From NCBI GenBank assembly GCA_024305405.1, contig JAKNDB010000092.1, forward strand, positions 1,147,501 to 1,211,500: a stretch of 64,000 bases of DNA. The letters are read 5' to 3'. The DNA is from Dirofilaria immitis. Lineage: Eukaryota; Nematoda; Chromadorea; Rhabditida; Onchocercidae. Positions 16,610 through 31,800 of the stretch are shown here, piece after piece. The translations under genes were made by a program, and so were the position numbers. The notes beneath the pieces are model-generated. The model saw only the letters and a list, made by a program, of their open reading frames with translations. It was not told the DNA's origin and made no database searches. The number at the start of each line of letters is the position of its first letter. The first letter of the stretch is position 1.

Positions 16610-16745
16610 ATTATGGAGGAGAAGGAAGAAGATGAGGATGAGGATGAGGATGAGGAGAAGGAAGAGGAGAAGATAAGGAAGAGAAAGAGGAGGAGGAAAA
16701 GGTGGAGGAGGAGGATGAGAAGGAGGAGGAAGATGATAAGTAAAA
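16610..16745. repeat. Polypurine (GA/GGA) tract
   Basis: About 130 bases of nearly pure purine on the plus strand, with aggatgaggatgag and gaggaggag segments. Open frames on both strands (Glu/Arg-rich on plus, Pro/Leu-rich on minus) follow from composition. A mirror-like purine run of this length could form triplex DNA. Similar but shorter tracts occur at about 1860-1960, 4690-4780 and 5020-5130. Confidence 0.85.
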
Positions 16746-18068
16746 TGGGTTGGACAAAAATTAAAAGAAGAGAGACATTTAAATATAAGCAAAAGATGAT
16801 GATACATAGATATTATAATGCATGCATATATATATCCCATATACAAATATATCCATCCTATTTACATTTATATATCACAATACATGAGATATATATATGC
16901 TTAGGCATGATACAGTCTGTATCATTTATAATTGAAAAGTTTAAATTGATAAGAGGAAAGGATTATTAACACTATAATGATTATATGATAAAGTTATAAA
17001 AATGAAACTTTTTTTTAAATGAAATAACATTTATTATTTATTATAAATTTATTTAATTCAAATTTATTTTTAATTAATTAGTATAAATATTGTTGCTAAC
17101 TTACTACTAAATGTTATTTATTTTTTCATTTTATTTTATATTTTTTCTTTTTTATATATAAATAAATCAATTTTTCAAAGAATTTGATAAAAATAAAAGA
17201 ACAATCATTTCTTTTTTGTATAAATTTTGCAATATGAATTGCAAAAAAATAATAAAATAATTCAATTAAAAAAATTCGGAAAATTTTAGCTAAATACTAC
17301 GATATGCTATATTTACTGTACATTGACAATAATTTTATATTTACCGTAATTATGATATATTATTAATTGATAAAGTTTTATAATTTCCTGATAATTTTAA
17401 AAGAAAAATATTGGTATAGTTTTTAGATTTTATTTCGATGAAATTGTTTCATTTATAAATTAAAGTATTTAAATTTTCGTCCAATGTGTTTGGAAATTTT
17501 CTAGACTTTATTAGAGATTTTCTCGAAATCGAAAATTTTCATTATTTCTTGAAAATAATTTTTATGTAATTTTAGTAATTTCAGATGTTACAAATTTTTG
17601 AAAATGCTAATAATATAATACTAAAATAGGATAATGAAAATTACTTTGAAATATGGCCGTATATTTTTCTGTAATGCTTAATTCTGATAAAATTTTCTTA
17701 TTCCAAATATTTCTTAGATCATTGTTTAAAAAATATTTATTACGCAATTTTAGCAATTTTATATTTTATGCTAACTTCTTGATTCTTTCTGACATAAATT
17801 TTCATTCAATTTTTTGAATACGGCTATGCTAATTTGAATGTTTTGCGTAATAACAATAAATTTAACAGTTGCTTCTCTATTATTCGAATAAATAATATCT
17901 TAACTATACAAACTATCATCCTAACAAATTTATCAACAATTTTCTTATTTTTTTTCTTTCCATTCTTCCATTAAAGAATAGTAGAAACATTCCAAGTATT
18001 CAATTTTTATTATTAATTTTCTTTTATAGCTGAAAAAAATAGAATACATCAAATATTATTGATGAAAG

Positions 18069-18096
18069 AAATAAGTGATAATATTATCACTTATTT
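18069..18096. repeat. Perfect 28-bp palindrome with adjacent diverged copies
   Basis: The two 14-base arms of aaataagtgataat are exact reverse complements with no spacer. Two further partial copies of the aataagtgataatat phrase follow within 60 bases (18103-18160), the last again as an inverted pair around tataagtgatattatcactt. It could extrude as a cruciform or be the remains of an inverted-repeat element. Confidence 0.85.
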
Positions 18097-21000
18097 TTAA
18101 GGAAATAAGTGAAAATAAGTGATAATATTTTTATAAGTGATATTATCACTTGTTTTTAATTACTGATGTAATTGTTGTTTACAATATGAGAAGCGTTTTA
18201 AATATTTAGTTTTTATTAATTATGTATTGCTGAACTTTTACTGTAACTAAAAAGAATTATCATTTATTATTGATTATTGCCATAGTTGCTTCTTGTTGTT
18301 TTCATCGTTCTTGGAGCTGTTATTGATAAACGAAAAATATTATCACTTATTATTGATTATTATTATTATTGAAATAGTAGTAGTTGTTGTTATTGTTGTT
18401 GTTGTTGTTGTTGTTTTTACAATAAAGTAGCTGAAGAAGGAAATTAAAAACGAGTTAATTGGCGTTGATTATTTTTAAAGACGAATAAGACGTTACAGAT
18501 GAAGAAGAAGAAGAAGAAAGGTTGTTAAAAAGGATAATAAATTTGTTGACCAATTCCATCCTTCTCAGATTCATTCATCCATTTAGTATATAATTTTCGT
18601 TTTTGAAAAATGAATGTTTTCCGGAAACTGTAAATAATATATAGCATTTTTCAATTTTTTGATTTCTTTTTATTCATTTCTTTCCTTTTTCTTTTCCCCA
18701 ATTTTTGTTCTTTCAGTAAAATTAATTTTTTAATGCTTTTCTTTTATTTCTTATTTTTATTGTTATTATTCTTGCAATAAAAAGCATTCATTGTTTATAA
18801 GTAATAATTTCCGATTATAAATTAAATTCTTTTTTTCCTTATTTAAAATAAGTAGGAAATGGATAGTAAGGAATTAGTAGTGGCAATATATATTAATAAG
18901 ATTTTTTAATAATTTTTTACTAATTGAAAATATAGATAAAATATCATTGATAAGGCGGGAATAGGTAAAAAAAATAGAAGGAATAGGTAAAATCAAGGAT
19001 AAAAAAGGACAAAAAATGGGGTATGAGGGTTGACAAAAAGACCTTGAAGAGTTAAAACATGAAGTGAATAATAATAATATACCAAATGAAGAGGTAGTGA
19101 TAATTGTCATGGTACGCTAATATGCTGCGCTATCTATACCAATCATTGAACTAATTATATCATATTTCTGACTTTTAACCTCTTGTTACTTATTATTTAT
19201 AACCTATTTTTTATGAAATAAAACCAGTTAAAATGATGACAATGATAACGAAAATATAATAATGATAAGTAGTAATGATAGTTTTGTCATAATTAATAGT
19301 AATAGTTAGTCATTTATCATAAATTATTTTTATACAATAACAATGTGATAATAATGATACAGTGATAATGATGGCGAAAACATAACAAATAATGTTATTG
19401 GTAATAACGGTTATTCATCAATTTCTTTTTATACAATAACAGTAATAATAGTTTTGATAATAAAAATACAACAGTGATTATAATAATTCATAATTCCTGA
19501 AAATTATAACTAGTCCCATCTTTTTCGTAATTGATTAAATATTATGAAATTTCATTTTTTTGTCAAACTATCGATTTCATTATACAATTTTTTTCTTATT
19601 TTGTTATCTTATCAACGACAAGTTAGAGAAATATTTTTAATCATTTTTCACCTTAATTATTTTGAAATAAAAAACAATTTTTTTGTGAATAACAAAATTT
19701 TATTTGAAGTATGCACAAATATTCACATTTATTTGATTTCATTTCAGTGTATAAAATCTTTTATTAATAATATTAATAATTATTTAAGAAAAATGTCTCT
19801 ATAGTCGAAAGCGTTTTTTTTTTTCGAAAGTTTATTTTGATAATTATTTTATTAGTTTCTATCATTTTTACAAAATAGTTGATCACTTTTTCTTCTTTGT
19901 TTAAATAAAAATTTTATCAAAATTAGACGAATTTTATAAATTAAAATTCTTCTGGAGATTAGTTAGTCGGTTTTTATTATAAATTATCCTGCTAATTATT
20001 CGCTTTTCAAAAATTTAACAACAACCATTTGATTTACATTCCAAAATATTGTCCACCTATTTCCTAACCCTATAAAAGGTCAGGAAAATGTCAATTAAAT
20101 GGTCAAATTAATTATAATTGGTTAAGGGTAGGGAACTGTGAAAGGTTAAAATAAATAATGATCACAAATCAAACTGTTGCACACTTCCTTTTTTCGCTCT
20201 TCTTACTCCTTCTTCTCCGCCTTGACCCCCACTTCCCCCGCCTTTTCTTTTTGCCCTTTTAACCTTTTTTCAATTAGCCTATGAACAATAATTAGAATGA
20301 CTTGAAGACCATTTTCCGCCTCACAAATACATCATTCCTCTTGATATACCTACAAAGAACAAGAAAGTTACGACAGCAAAATTTAGGATGACATGAAATA
20401 TTTTGAATGAGACTGATTGGATAGGTAAAAAGAAAGGTACCATTGCAGAGGTACTATCATCAAAAACAGGTGCAAAAATAATTATCCGTTTGAAAAGCGG
20501 TATCTATAAGAAAAAAAAGCGAATCATTACTTTCTCTTGGGAAAAAAAGATGAATGATCTTCAAATTAAGATACAAATTTTGAATTTTTCAATATAAAAT
20601 TCCAAATTATCTATTTTATATATAATTGATTGATTATATTATATCTTTGTGACTGATAAAATTTTTAATCAAAAAAATTCGATGCATTTAGCTTTATCAT
20701 CCCTTTTAAAATTGATAATAAATTTAAAAAGAAAGGCATTGAGGGAGAAAAAATTATGCATAATATATTTATTCAAATTGATTTCCAATTTTTTTAGATA
20801 TGTTAGGGCAATTTTCATTATTTAATTGAAAGTAATTACACATTTATTTTATAAACTTTTGGCTTTTTTAGAAACAATATAATAATTTATATCAAACAGC
20901 TTAACAATAAATAAGCATATCAATAATTGCTTTAATTGAAATATGAGAAATTTAGATTTCTTTAATTTCAAATTAATTGTATTAATAAAAGATTTTGAAG

Positions 21001-22330
21001 TTTTTTTCAATTCCAATTAATTTTATTGAAAAAGTTATTATTAAAATTTATTATTAAAAAATTATTATTAAACATTATTAAAATGAAAGTGTACAAAATA
21101 ATGAACAAATAATATAGCAAAATATAACATAAATCTTTGAATGGATAAAGTTTTTTGGTAATAATTATTATTAAATTATGGTAATATAATTATGCTTCTG
21201 AATAACTTGCAATTATTGGTAAACAATAGCTTTTACCTTTCATTACCTGCTTTTTACCTTTCATTACCAGCTTTCAAATTACGCCATCATTTCACATAAT
21301 ATTATCCATTCCAATGGACCATAATGTTAGATACCGAAAGCATTTAATTTTTATTTTTCCATAGCTATTATTTGCTTCTATTATTCATTGCAGCAATTAT
21401 CAAAGCTTATTTAATTCTATCCAAATTATGTTACTTAACCTTTGCAATCGATTTCTATTTTGAATGTTCATTTCGAAAACCTGAAAATCAATTCATTTAT
21501 GAAAAAAGATTTCTTTAATATAAAATTATAATAAATTTGATGAGTGATATTTTTGAATGGCCGTAATACTGTTATGATTATATAATTGTATTAATTAAAT
21601 TGTAATATTTTAATTACTTTTGTGATTTCATATATAATTAGAATACATAAAATTTTGCTACAAATTTTTATTATTATAGTTTAAAAATTTATAATTTATT
21701 ATTTATATAATTCATTTTTATCAGCTTACTAATAATCAAATAATCGAATATTTATTACTTAATTATTTCATTTATAATAGACGTAAATAATTAATACAAT
21801 AAGCAAAAAAAAATCTCAATTATTTAAACTAATGATAAATAAATTATATAGAAAAAGGATTTTTCAATGCGATAAATTGTCATCCTCATTGTGCAATTAG
21901 TGAACAGGTATATGACACCTGTTGATATTATTCATCTAAGGGTATCATATATTCGTATCAGAGACATTATTATAGATCAAAAAGCTGATAAGGATGATGT
22001 ATGAGAATTGATGATATTACTTGGGGAAAGGATGATGAGTGACCACAGATGGTCTGAAGGCTGTCACCAAATAACCAGTCGTCACATTATCCATTTCATA
22101 TTGCCATTTTATTGTTTTCTAATTTCCATTATCAATTGTCACCTTCTCATTTCATATGTTTCATTTCTTTCAGCATACTTTTTGATTGAAATTGATTGGT
22201 CAGCTATCTTATCCCTTCATATCATGAAAATTTTCAACACATTTAAATTAAATTTATTTTTTCTGATTGATGATGACCTTCTATCTTATCCCACCACATA
22301 AATGTTATTGTATGAAAAGTGTCACTCAGG

Positions 22331-22357
22331 AATATATATATATATATATATATATAT
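22331..22357. repeat. (TA)n microsatellite
   Basis: A pure TA run of about 13 units in gene-free DNA. Confidence 0.9.
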
Positions 22358-24289
22358 GCATAACTCCATTTTTAATCCATAATTATTCTGTATAAAAATT
22401 ATTTAATACAAATATCTATCAGTCATTTATAGTTAATAATTTTGATTCATTTGCTATTTGTTGTATGAACAATATGAAGAAATGTTGGATAGACTGAAAT
22501 AATTTAAAGTAAATTTTCCTATATTAGTAATATTATATTTGTTAGTTTAAAAAATTAAAAATATTTTCATAAAGTTTAAATTTAAAAATACTATCATTTA
22601 ATTGCTCGAATTTATATGAAATATTATGAAAAAATTCTTTTATAATCATCATTAAGCAATGTTTCATATTCTCCTTTTTCTTTAATTCAATTTATTTTAC
22701 AATAAAAAAATAAATACTAATAAATGATAGTATAATGAATACAACGATAAGCTAAAATTTATTATAATAAATAATTGCCATTATGCACTTTTGGCTAACA
22801 AAATTTAAGCATATTAAATTTTATATTTTTGTTAAATTTACTTATTTTTGTTGTGATAAATTAATCGGCAGTTTAAAGATAATTGATAAAACTTTCAAAA
22901 ATATTTCGAAAAGTTTTATTACTTTATCTCATATCATATATAGTAAATATAAAAAACGCATCGTTTTTTTCGAACTTTTCCATTCTTTCTTTAAATGCTC
23001 ATTGTCGTTTAATCCATTTATGGAACATACTTTCAATAACTCTTAATTACATTACTAAAATTAATTTATACTACCTGTTCATATAATTTATTATGATAAT
23101 ATGACGATAAGGAAAATAATATTCACATCTAATAAATCAATTAATTCATAGATGAAATTCATGTTGATAACATTATTTATGGTTTACATTGTTAAAACAC
23201 GTTTCCAGAAATGTTCAAATAAATGATATCATAAAATGATTAATGAAAAAATAATTTTTAATTTAGTTATTCAAATTACTGAAAATTGATGCTAGTATTG
23301 TTTTGATCAAATCATTATTTATTTATGAAAAAATGTTTTCGAAATGTTAAATTACTGTTTGTTCTGAAAGTTCCCTATAAGTTCGTAATTTAAATTAATA
23401 ATGGTATCAGTTTCACCAATCTGATTAAAAAATTGCAACGTGAAAACGTTTGAAAACCGTAAATAAATATATGAAATGAAAGCGTATCATTTATATAAGA
23501 ATATGTATTTGAATTATTTTAACTTGACATAAGATTATATTCAACTAATATGTTAGTACTTGATTATAAATTAAAAAATCAAAAATGTTTTTGATATTTG
23601 TATCACTTTGATTATTTTGTTATTGTTATTTTACTTTGGAAACTTATATTGCTTTGATTACTGTAACATTTTGGAAATGCGTATTATTTTTGTTGATTGT
23701 ATATTTGCTGACTTATATTACTTTGATCATTGGTATCATTATATCCATTACTATCAATTAGCAACGACGATAATAATACCAACAATACCGACAATTTTAA
23801 CAATAGCAACAACGACAACAATAGTAATAAAAGGTAAATTGGGATAGTCGATAAGGAATTTAACGATGATAAAAGTTTTGCACATCATTTAGCGGCATAT
23901 AATTGAAGACTTCATTTTGTGATATATTGTAGTTCAGTGCTAATGTGCCCTCACATTATTTACTTCTATGCGGCATCATCGTTTGATTCAAATTTTCAAT
24001 CTATTAAATATTTCGATGAGCCAAAAAAGGAAAAAGAAACAAATAAACAAATATATTTTGCTGTTGTTGTCAAAATTAGTAAATGGAAATAAGGAAAAAG
24101 GATAAAATGTGACATTTATTTCGTAAAATTAAATAGCTTATGCAAATTTCCTATAAAATTTAAAAAAAAACTTTTTCTTTATTCCTCAAAAGAAAAAATT
24201 AAAAGAGAAATTAAAAGGAAAGAAGCAAATATGAGAAAAAGGTAAAATTAAAGTGCCAAAATGTGGTAAATAAGAGAAATTATCTTCCA

Positions 24290-24480
24290 AAAGAGGGTTG
24301 TGATAAAGGAGAAATGTTGAAATATTATAAGGTAAGAAGTGCACCTTCTAGAGAAGGATGTTGAAGTATTAGAATATTAAGGTATCACAATACAAAAGAA
24401 ATAAAAAACATATCCGGTTGAGGAAGAATGTTAAAATATCAAAGTGTAGTAGATAATAAAGGATATTTTTTAAGATAAGA
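24290..24480. repeat. Degenerate tandem repeat, about 60 bp unit
   Basis: Three drifting copies are marked by gagaaatgttgaaatatta, gaaggatgttgaagtatta and gaagaatgttaaaatatca, each followed by a purine-rich spacer. It has no coding potential. Confidence 0.6.
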
Positions 24481-27400
24481 AATGGGTATGATAGTGAGAG
24501 ATATTATAAAGTATTATGAAGTAATAAAACAGTATCGTCAAGAATTATGAAGCAAATTGTTGATAAAAATAATTAGTTCAAGAAAAGCCTAAATTAGGCG
24601 AAACATTTTATCTTTGAAAAATAACATTTTTTTTATTTTTGGCTAACTTTGTTTTCAATCATTAATAATAGTACATCACCTAAGATAAATTTATTTTTGA
24701 AGAAAGTGAAACTATGATTTAAATAGCAGCAGGAATTAAGCAGAAATTTTCTTTTCTCGATTTTATTTCATTAAAAATTAAAAAAATTAGAATAAATGAG
24801 ATGGAAAAATAGATTATATGATTTAGAATTTTTTTTTGTTTAAGATTGAAACTTTAGGAATTACCATATTATTAGATAGGCATATATTTTTTCAATAAAA
24901 ATTTGAAAAATGATGGAATTATTAAAAACTAATTTTACTACATTTCATATTCCATTTTGAGGTCAAAGATGATTGAAGAACATATAATAACTGTCTAGTA
25001 ATTCTTATATTGGCCATCATTATTATCATTATTATGCCTGAAATCATAAACATTTATGAATCCATGCTTGCTTTTTTTGCTATGGCGTAACAATATCGAA
25101 TAATGAATCATTATGAACAATTATAACGAATTAGATTTGGAGAAATTATAGGTGAATGTTTTAGAAGCGTTATTAATGAAATAATTACATTAATCTTTTT
25201 ATGCTATCTATTTATGGTAGACTTATTTTGATAACTTATGATAGGATTGATAAAATTAAACATAAAATATCTGTTTAACACTTTTTTTATGAAAAATTGT
25301 TTCAATTCAAAAAAATGCCCTCAAGCTTTTATCAATCTTTTTGCTTTAAGTTTATTTTTTCATACGAATGGGAAATGTTATTGCTTATTTGTGATGCAAT
25401 TAATGCTTATTTGTGATGCAACAAATAATTGGGGCATAAATTGAAACTAAAGCAATTTATACAAACGATAGATTGTAATCCGTTGATAAGTATTAATGAT
25501 ATTTTATGATAAAATTAATAATATGAATTTTAAAATTGAAATAATAAAACAATAAAAATTACAATCTATTTGAGAAGTTAATGATTATTCGTGGTAAAAT
25601 TTCCTATGATAAAAAATATTGGAATTAAAACTCATATATTTTTTTCCAAATACTAAACATATGTGATATGTATTAGGCTATCTTTATTTAGCCTATTTTA
25701 AAATTGATATTTAGAAAGAAATTTAATGACTGTTGATTTTATATTAGAAACTTTTGAATTCATTTTGCCTGATATTTATATATGAATATTTCTTACACAT
25801 TTCTTAATATTAGAATATATTAATTTTACATATCTAAACTATTAAAATCAGGTAATTTAGGCGAAATTAAATACATATTCTTTTGCTTTCTGCAATTGCA
25901 CCGTACTCGAGATAGAATAAAAAATGAAGAGATAATTATTGTAATGATAAGATAATAAGCTATAAATTTGAAAATGTTTGATAAACAAATTAATCTATTC
26001 TTTTTTTTGTATGTTCAAAAATGTAATTGCAAATCAAATATTTATTTCGCTACATAATGACGATGACAAAAAATGACATAATTTTGACATCCTGAAATGT
26101 AACCAAAACTATATCACTGAAAAATTAAATTAAAGTGTTGTTGATAATATCAATAATTACTTTTATTAACAGCAATCAAAGATACATTTGTTAGTAGTAA
26201 ATATCATTGGAATATTATAAATGAGCTTCATAATAATGTGTCAATATTTTTCAATATTTTCGATATAATTTATTACCTATAAAAATTAAATTAAAAAGTT
26301 ATGTCAAATTAATAAGTATGTGTCAGCCATTAAATTCAATGATAAAAAGTGCTAAAATTAAAACTAAAAAATTGAAATTAAAATTATTAATGGAATATTA
26401 TTATTAAGCATAATTATTCGATAACATAATATACTTTCATACGTTTGCAAATTATTTAAGCATTTATGTAAATTGTCATATTGAAATTTGATAATTTGTT
26501 TTTCCATTCGTTCCATAATTAAAAAGCAATTAAAATTCGATAATATTCCAATATTTATTCTATAATTAAGCAGCAATTAAAATTTTTTAATATCCTAATA
26601 TTCGTTCATCAATCATGGTCAAGTTTATTCTCCAATATATTTAAATAATTATTTGAGAATTAAAAAAACTGCAGTATCTCAGTAACAATTTAAAATAAAC
26701 ACTCACAAGTGAATTACAATTTAATGTATTTGCTAATTATTTTAGACATTTCGAGAAAGTTCTAAATCAAGTAAATATTTGATTTCAAACTTTTTCGTAT
26801 TCTGAAATCAATAACAATAAATACTGTTTATTTTTATAATCAGTAACACATTAAAGTGACTGCTTCTATTAAGTGGTTCAAATAGATGATTTTTAAAATT
26901 AAAAAAAAAAGTGAATTTTTGAAAGGAGTTACATCACTTCGACAATATTTGAAAAAGGAGTTTAAAACTTTCATTAAAATATCGAAATCAAATCGATTGC
27001 TTCTTTTTGTTGTTGCTGTTTTATTGATGATACTAAAAATGAATTAAATTATTTAAATATATTTTTACAAAATGATCGAAATTAAATTTGATGATAGAAT
27101 TTCAGATTCTTTTATCCCATTGTCTTTTTAATTTTATGCCATTTTAAGTATTTTGCTAAAATGATTATAGTATTATTCATTTAGATATTTTTCTAAATGA
27201 ATTATAGTAATTATTCATCTTGCATATAACCCATATAAACAAATTTTTCATTCTATCACTTTCATCGATAATAAGAAAATAGTTAAGAAATTTATTAACT
27301 TTACATCACGTTTACGTTCATGTTTGTGACTCTACGTCATGTAGAAAATAATTAGAAGAAGCAAAAATGAATTATTCCAAATTTGAAAATAAAAAAATTT

Positions 27401-28859
27401 ACCAAAGAGTACATTTTTGTGCTAATTTAGCCTTTCTATTTCCGCTATTCCAAGTTGTACAAGAATAGCCCATATAAAAACTAAGAACTTTTTAAATTTA
27501 AACTATATTTGTTAGAATTATAAAAATTTGAACAAAATGACAAATAATGAATATACAGGAATGATTTTAATACATGCTAAGATATCATAACAAATACTTT
27601 TATACTTTTGTTTCAAAAAATAATCAAAAAATTCGATTCGTTTATTAAATACTGCAACTTTTCATTCAATTTAAAATAATATTTAAATCAATTAAATGAA
27701 TCTTTTAATTTCAACTCGATAATATTATTTTTTACCATTGATATCTAAATAAATTTTCCGTATGATTTACTTGTGTAAAGTATTATTGCGATACAACGGA
27801 CATTGTCACACATTCTTAATTAAAACAGACTTATTGTCAATAAATGAATCAATCAGTCAATCAATAACATATATACTTGGATTTTTTAAATATCATAATC
27901 CACTTTTCGATACATTTCAAATGAAAAGTATGTCCATAATGAAGCACCGACATATTATCATGCCTTGAATACATATATATATATCGATCATTCCGTATTT
28001 GCCATGAAAATTTCCATCAGTTTTCCGCAGTCACTTAATTTTTGAGATCGATTTAAGTTAAATTTTATGCAAAGTTTTAAATGAAATATTGAAACTTATT
28101 GAAGTTGCTATATCGGAAAATCAGAAAATTTTACAGAAATATAATACGTTGCAAATTAAAAGTATTTAAATTATTTTTGAAGTATTTTGAACTACAGCAA
28201 TATTTTATTGCAAAAGCTTTTCGGAAGTCTCACCTTCCAATCCATTGGTTAAAATTTGGAAGTTATGTGAATTTTCCTGAATGTCGCAAAGATCAAAGTC
28301 CAAACGTATTATAAAAACATTATAAGTTATGATAATTATCAGTAAAGTTGTAAAAATCAAATTCTTGTTTGCATTATTAAAATGATGAAATTCATGTCAG
28401 TTATCTGAAATGTGATAATGAGCAAAGCATGCGACAATATTTAAAGTATTGTTTATCTCTTATCTTTGTAAATTAGTGTATTGTAAGCCACTATTCATTA
28501 CAAAGCTAAGGATCATTAATATAAAAAAAAAAAAGCATTTCTCGGTTGCTTGACGATATTTCTAGTTAATTTTTCAATCAATCAATCAATCATTGATAAG
28601 TTAATCTGTATTTCTAGTTTTTCTTAATTAATTCAACGGTTATTCAATTTATCGACAACCAATACTCTTTATTTTATCCAACCAATACTTGATCCGTTTC
28701 TATTAAGATTTCAAACGATATCATCGTGATATTCTGATTTTATTCTGGCTTATTACGTAAATAAAGAAATAAATTTTTAAAAAATAAACTCTGTCTCATC
28801 AAAATTATCTATGCTATAGTATAAAAAGTTTGCTGACACTTTATTTTGGTTCCAGAAAT

Positions 28860-31800
28860 CGATACAATGTTTGTGAATGCTCAACCGGCAAAAGAAAAAT
28901 TATAATAGTTCCTCGAAGAAATGGAAGATTTGGATCTAACCTCTTTAGATCAGCAGTTATCATAGGAAGTCAATAGCACAAGATCGAGAAAAGGATCATC
29001 AAGCAAACAATCATTCTCCTCGAAATACATATTAATAATCTCGAATCAATCAGTAAAAAATGATTAGATTTCATACAAAAAATCACGGCCCGCAAAGGAA
29101 GTAAAAGAAGAAAAATATGCGAATATCGTCAAACAAGATAGGTATTGAGAAATAAATAAATAATAATAAAAATCTTATTTGCTTCTTGCTATTGTAAATA
29201 AATTATTGAGGCTATAATATTGCCTCTGAGAATTACGGTGTTATTAAGGACAATCTTAATCAATAAAAATATGAAAAATTATTCATTATTAGGGAATCGA
29301 TATATAACGATTTACATTTTATCAGAGGAAATGATAGAGAATGAAAATAATACAGAAGCGATTGAAAGGGTACTTTGGTTCGGGAAGAGAGAGGGCAACC
29401 TAAAAGCATCCATATCGATATTACTGTGGAAAGTAGGTTGCGGTTTTGGATATTGGAAGAGCATATCAACAAGGAAAGAATAAGAATTATGGTCAATCGG
29501 TAAGCTTCGGTAATTCTTGAGAAGATAAGAAGAAAGAAGCAGAAAGTGATATGGAGCAGAAGTTATGAAATTAAAAGTTAACATAGCAATGGGATGGTAA
29601 AGAGTTCAACTGTAAGTTGAATTCCAAGTAAAACTAGAAGAGAAATATTTATCCTAGCAGCAATCAAACAACCTAAACTAAATGATTTAAAATTGATTAT
29701 AATTCTAAAAACTATATATGATAAGGATAAGAAAAGTTTGTGTCTTTTATAATAAGGAATATTGGGATGACGAATGTAAAGTTTATTTATCAAATGAAGA
29801 ATAGAATCTCTGCGATAAAACAATACTAGTTTTCAAGCAGAACAGAAGGCAATAGAATGCAATAGAAAAAACGCACATATTTCTATTACAAAAGTTTTCA
29901 TCACATGATCTGATGTCATGCAAATGCAACGATAATATACAAGGTGCTGGATCGACCTAAGAAAAAATGGTTCCAACGATCACAATCAATTCAAAAATCG
30001 AAAGTAAAGATCAAGGTAAGGAAGTCTTATTCTTATTCAAAGAAATCAAAATAATCATCCGATGATGTCACGATTTCAGGAACAGGTCGTAGCATTATTC
30101 GATATTAATTCGTATTTATCCCTCATTTCCAAAGATTTCGCTAATCAATTTAATTCACAGGAAACCGATAAAGAATTACATATATTGCCTCATGTGATAA
30201 TAAAAATCAAAACTATGTCTTACAACCAACCAAAGTAGTGGAATAAACAATTATTAGAGATTGATTTTTTAGAATCTTAAATGCTATCGTTTCAAAAAAA
30301 AAAAAAAAAAAAACTCCCTCGGAGTAATATCATCACCGTTTTGCTAATGACAATACTCAATTATTACTTAGAAAGCAATGGAAATCAAACAACGATCGAA
30401 ATTCAGAATTTTATGCATGGATAACGTCATATATCAGTAATAGAAATGGAAAAATCTTTGCAAAATGATAACGAAAAAATACGAAATTTATATTTAATAT
30501 GTATATGTAGTGCCATGAATATTCGTGAATTTCTGTCAAATAACGAAAATAATAAAAACTTAAACAAAATTGAATTGAAGAAAAAGAAAAGAAAATTCTC
30601 GGCATTATTTCACATTACTGTAGCAATATCTAACAGTTAACTGATTTCTTTAAAGCAATGAACAGGAAAGAAATTAAACAGGAAGATAAATTTGCTGATC
30701 ATTTGAAAACGCCTAATTCCTAATGATGATGGTACGATTCAAACTATTCCTTCAAACTCTGCGGAAAACGAACAATAAATGAGATCGAATCATATAAGTG
30801 AATGGCCAACAAATGTAAAGAAAGACAATCAAAACAAATGGAATTCCGTATCCTCACGTATAATGTAGCATATTCTGCAGCCATATATACAGGAAATTGT
30901 AGAATTCAGAAAACGTTCTTAAATTTGTGATAATTCCTGAATAGAACCTTTTAAAAATATTATTATACTTCGATTAGAGTTAATTGTTTAGTAATTATTT
31001 CATTATAAAGTGGGCTAACACTTTGTAATAAAGTAATCGGAAGCGAAATAACGAATCTATAACCTTACATTCGATTATAAGTATACACTACACTGGTTTC
31101 AAAAGCATTCCAGACGACTACCAGAATTTGTACGAAACCAAAATTGAGGAAACGTGAAAGACAAAATTTCTGTTCAGATTAACATAATCTGATAAAAGAT
31201 TATCTCTAATTAAATTTGAAAATTATGAACCACGGTGGAAAAAATAATTATAGTAAAAGAAGAAATCAATTGTCGCAATTTCAAAGAAGATTTAAGAATA
31301 AAGGAATAGAGGAGAAAACTATCGTTAAGGTACAAATCACATTAAAAAAGATTTCAAATTACAAATAGAATCATTTTAGCAAATGGTTAAGAATATTAAG
31401 AACGGTTTCTGAAATTTATAAAATTAACAAAATGAAAGACGACATCTCGTCTATCATACAAAGCATATTTCATAGAGCTCTTTTACGAAGGAATTATCAT
31501 ACCCTTTCTGGAATGATGCGTAAATTCTGGATTGCTAAAACAAATAAAAGAATTCAACCTGAAGCGAATTTCTTTTATAGTTAGCAATGAAATAGATATC
31601 GTATGAATAGTTAGGAGTCATATATCAATCAGTAGCAAATTTTCGATTTTTTGTAAAAAAATTTCTTTATTACAGAAGAAGATTAGAATCGGATCTCGAT
31701 AATGCTGAACATTATACAAATTAGAATAGAAAATGCATTGTCAGCGATAGCATTGTTTTTATAAGACGAAAAGAAGGCAATCTCGAAATGCTCATATAGA

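Larger units (their letters stand above)
16970..28850. other. Long gene-poor stretch
   Basis: Nearly 12 kb in which I cannot support a gene. Points inside it: an exact 28-base palindrome at 18069-18096; TTG/TTA runs at 18360-18415; a GAA run at 18501-18518; a pyrimidine-rich stretch at 20180-20275; a Lys-rich frame at 20403-20597; a (TA)n run at 22331-22357; degenerate repeats at 24290-24480; an 18-base direct repeat at 25382/25404; and a two-copy repeat of about 55 bases at 26475-26620. Other open frames are Ile/Phe/Asn/Lys-rich and show no motif, splice partner or plausible start context. Confidence 0.6.

Noticed and set aside
16583..16969. Glu/Arg-rich (plus) and Pro/Leu-rich (minus) frames
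   Set aside because: Both are by-products of the polypurine tract.
24290..24480. CRISPR-like spacing of repeats
   Set aside because: Repeats are degenerate, spacers are not distinct, and the DNA is eukaryotic; the other tandem arrays were rejected for the same reason.
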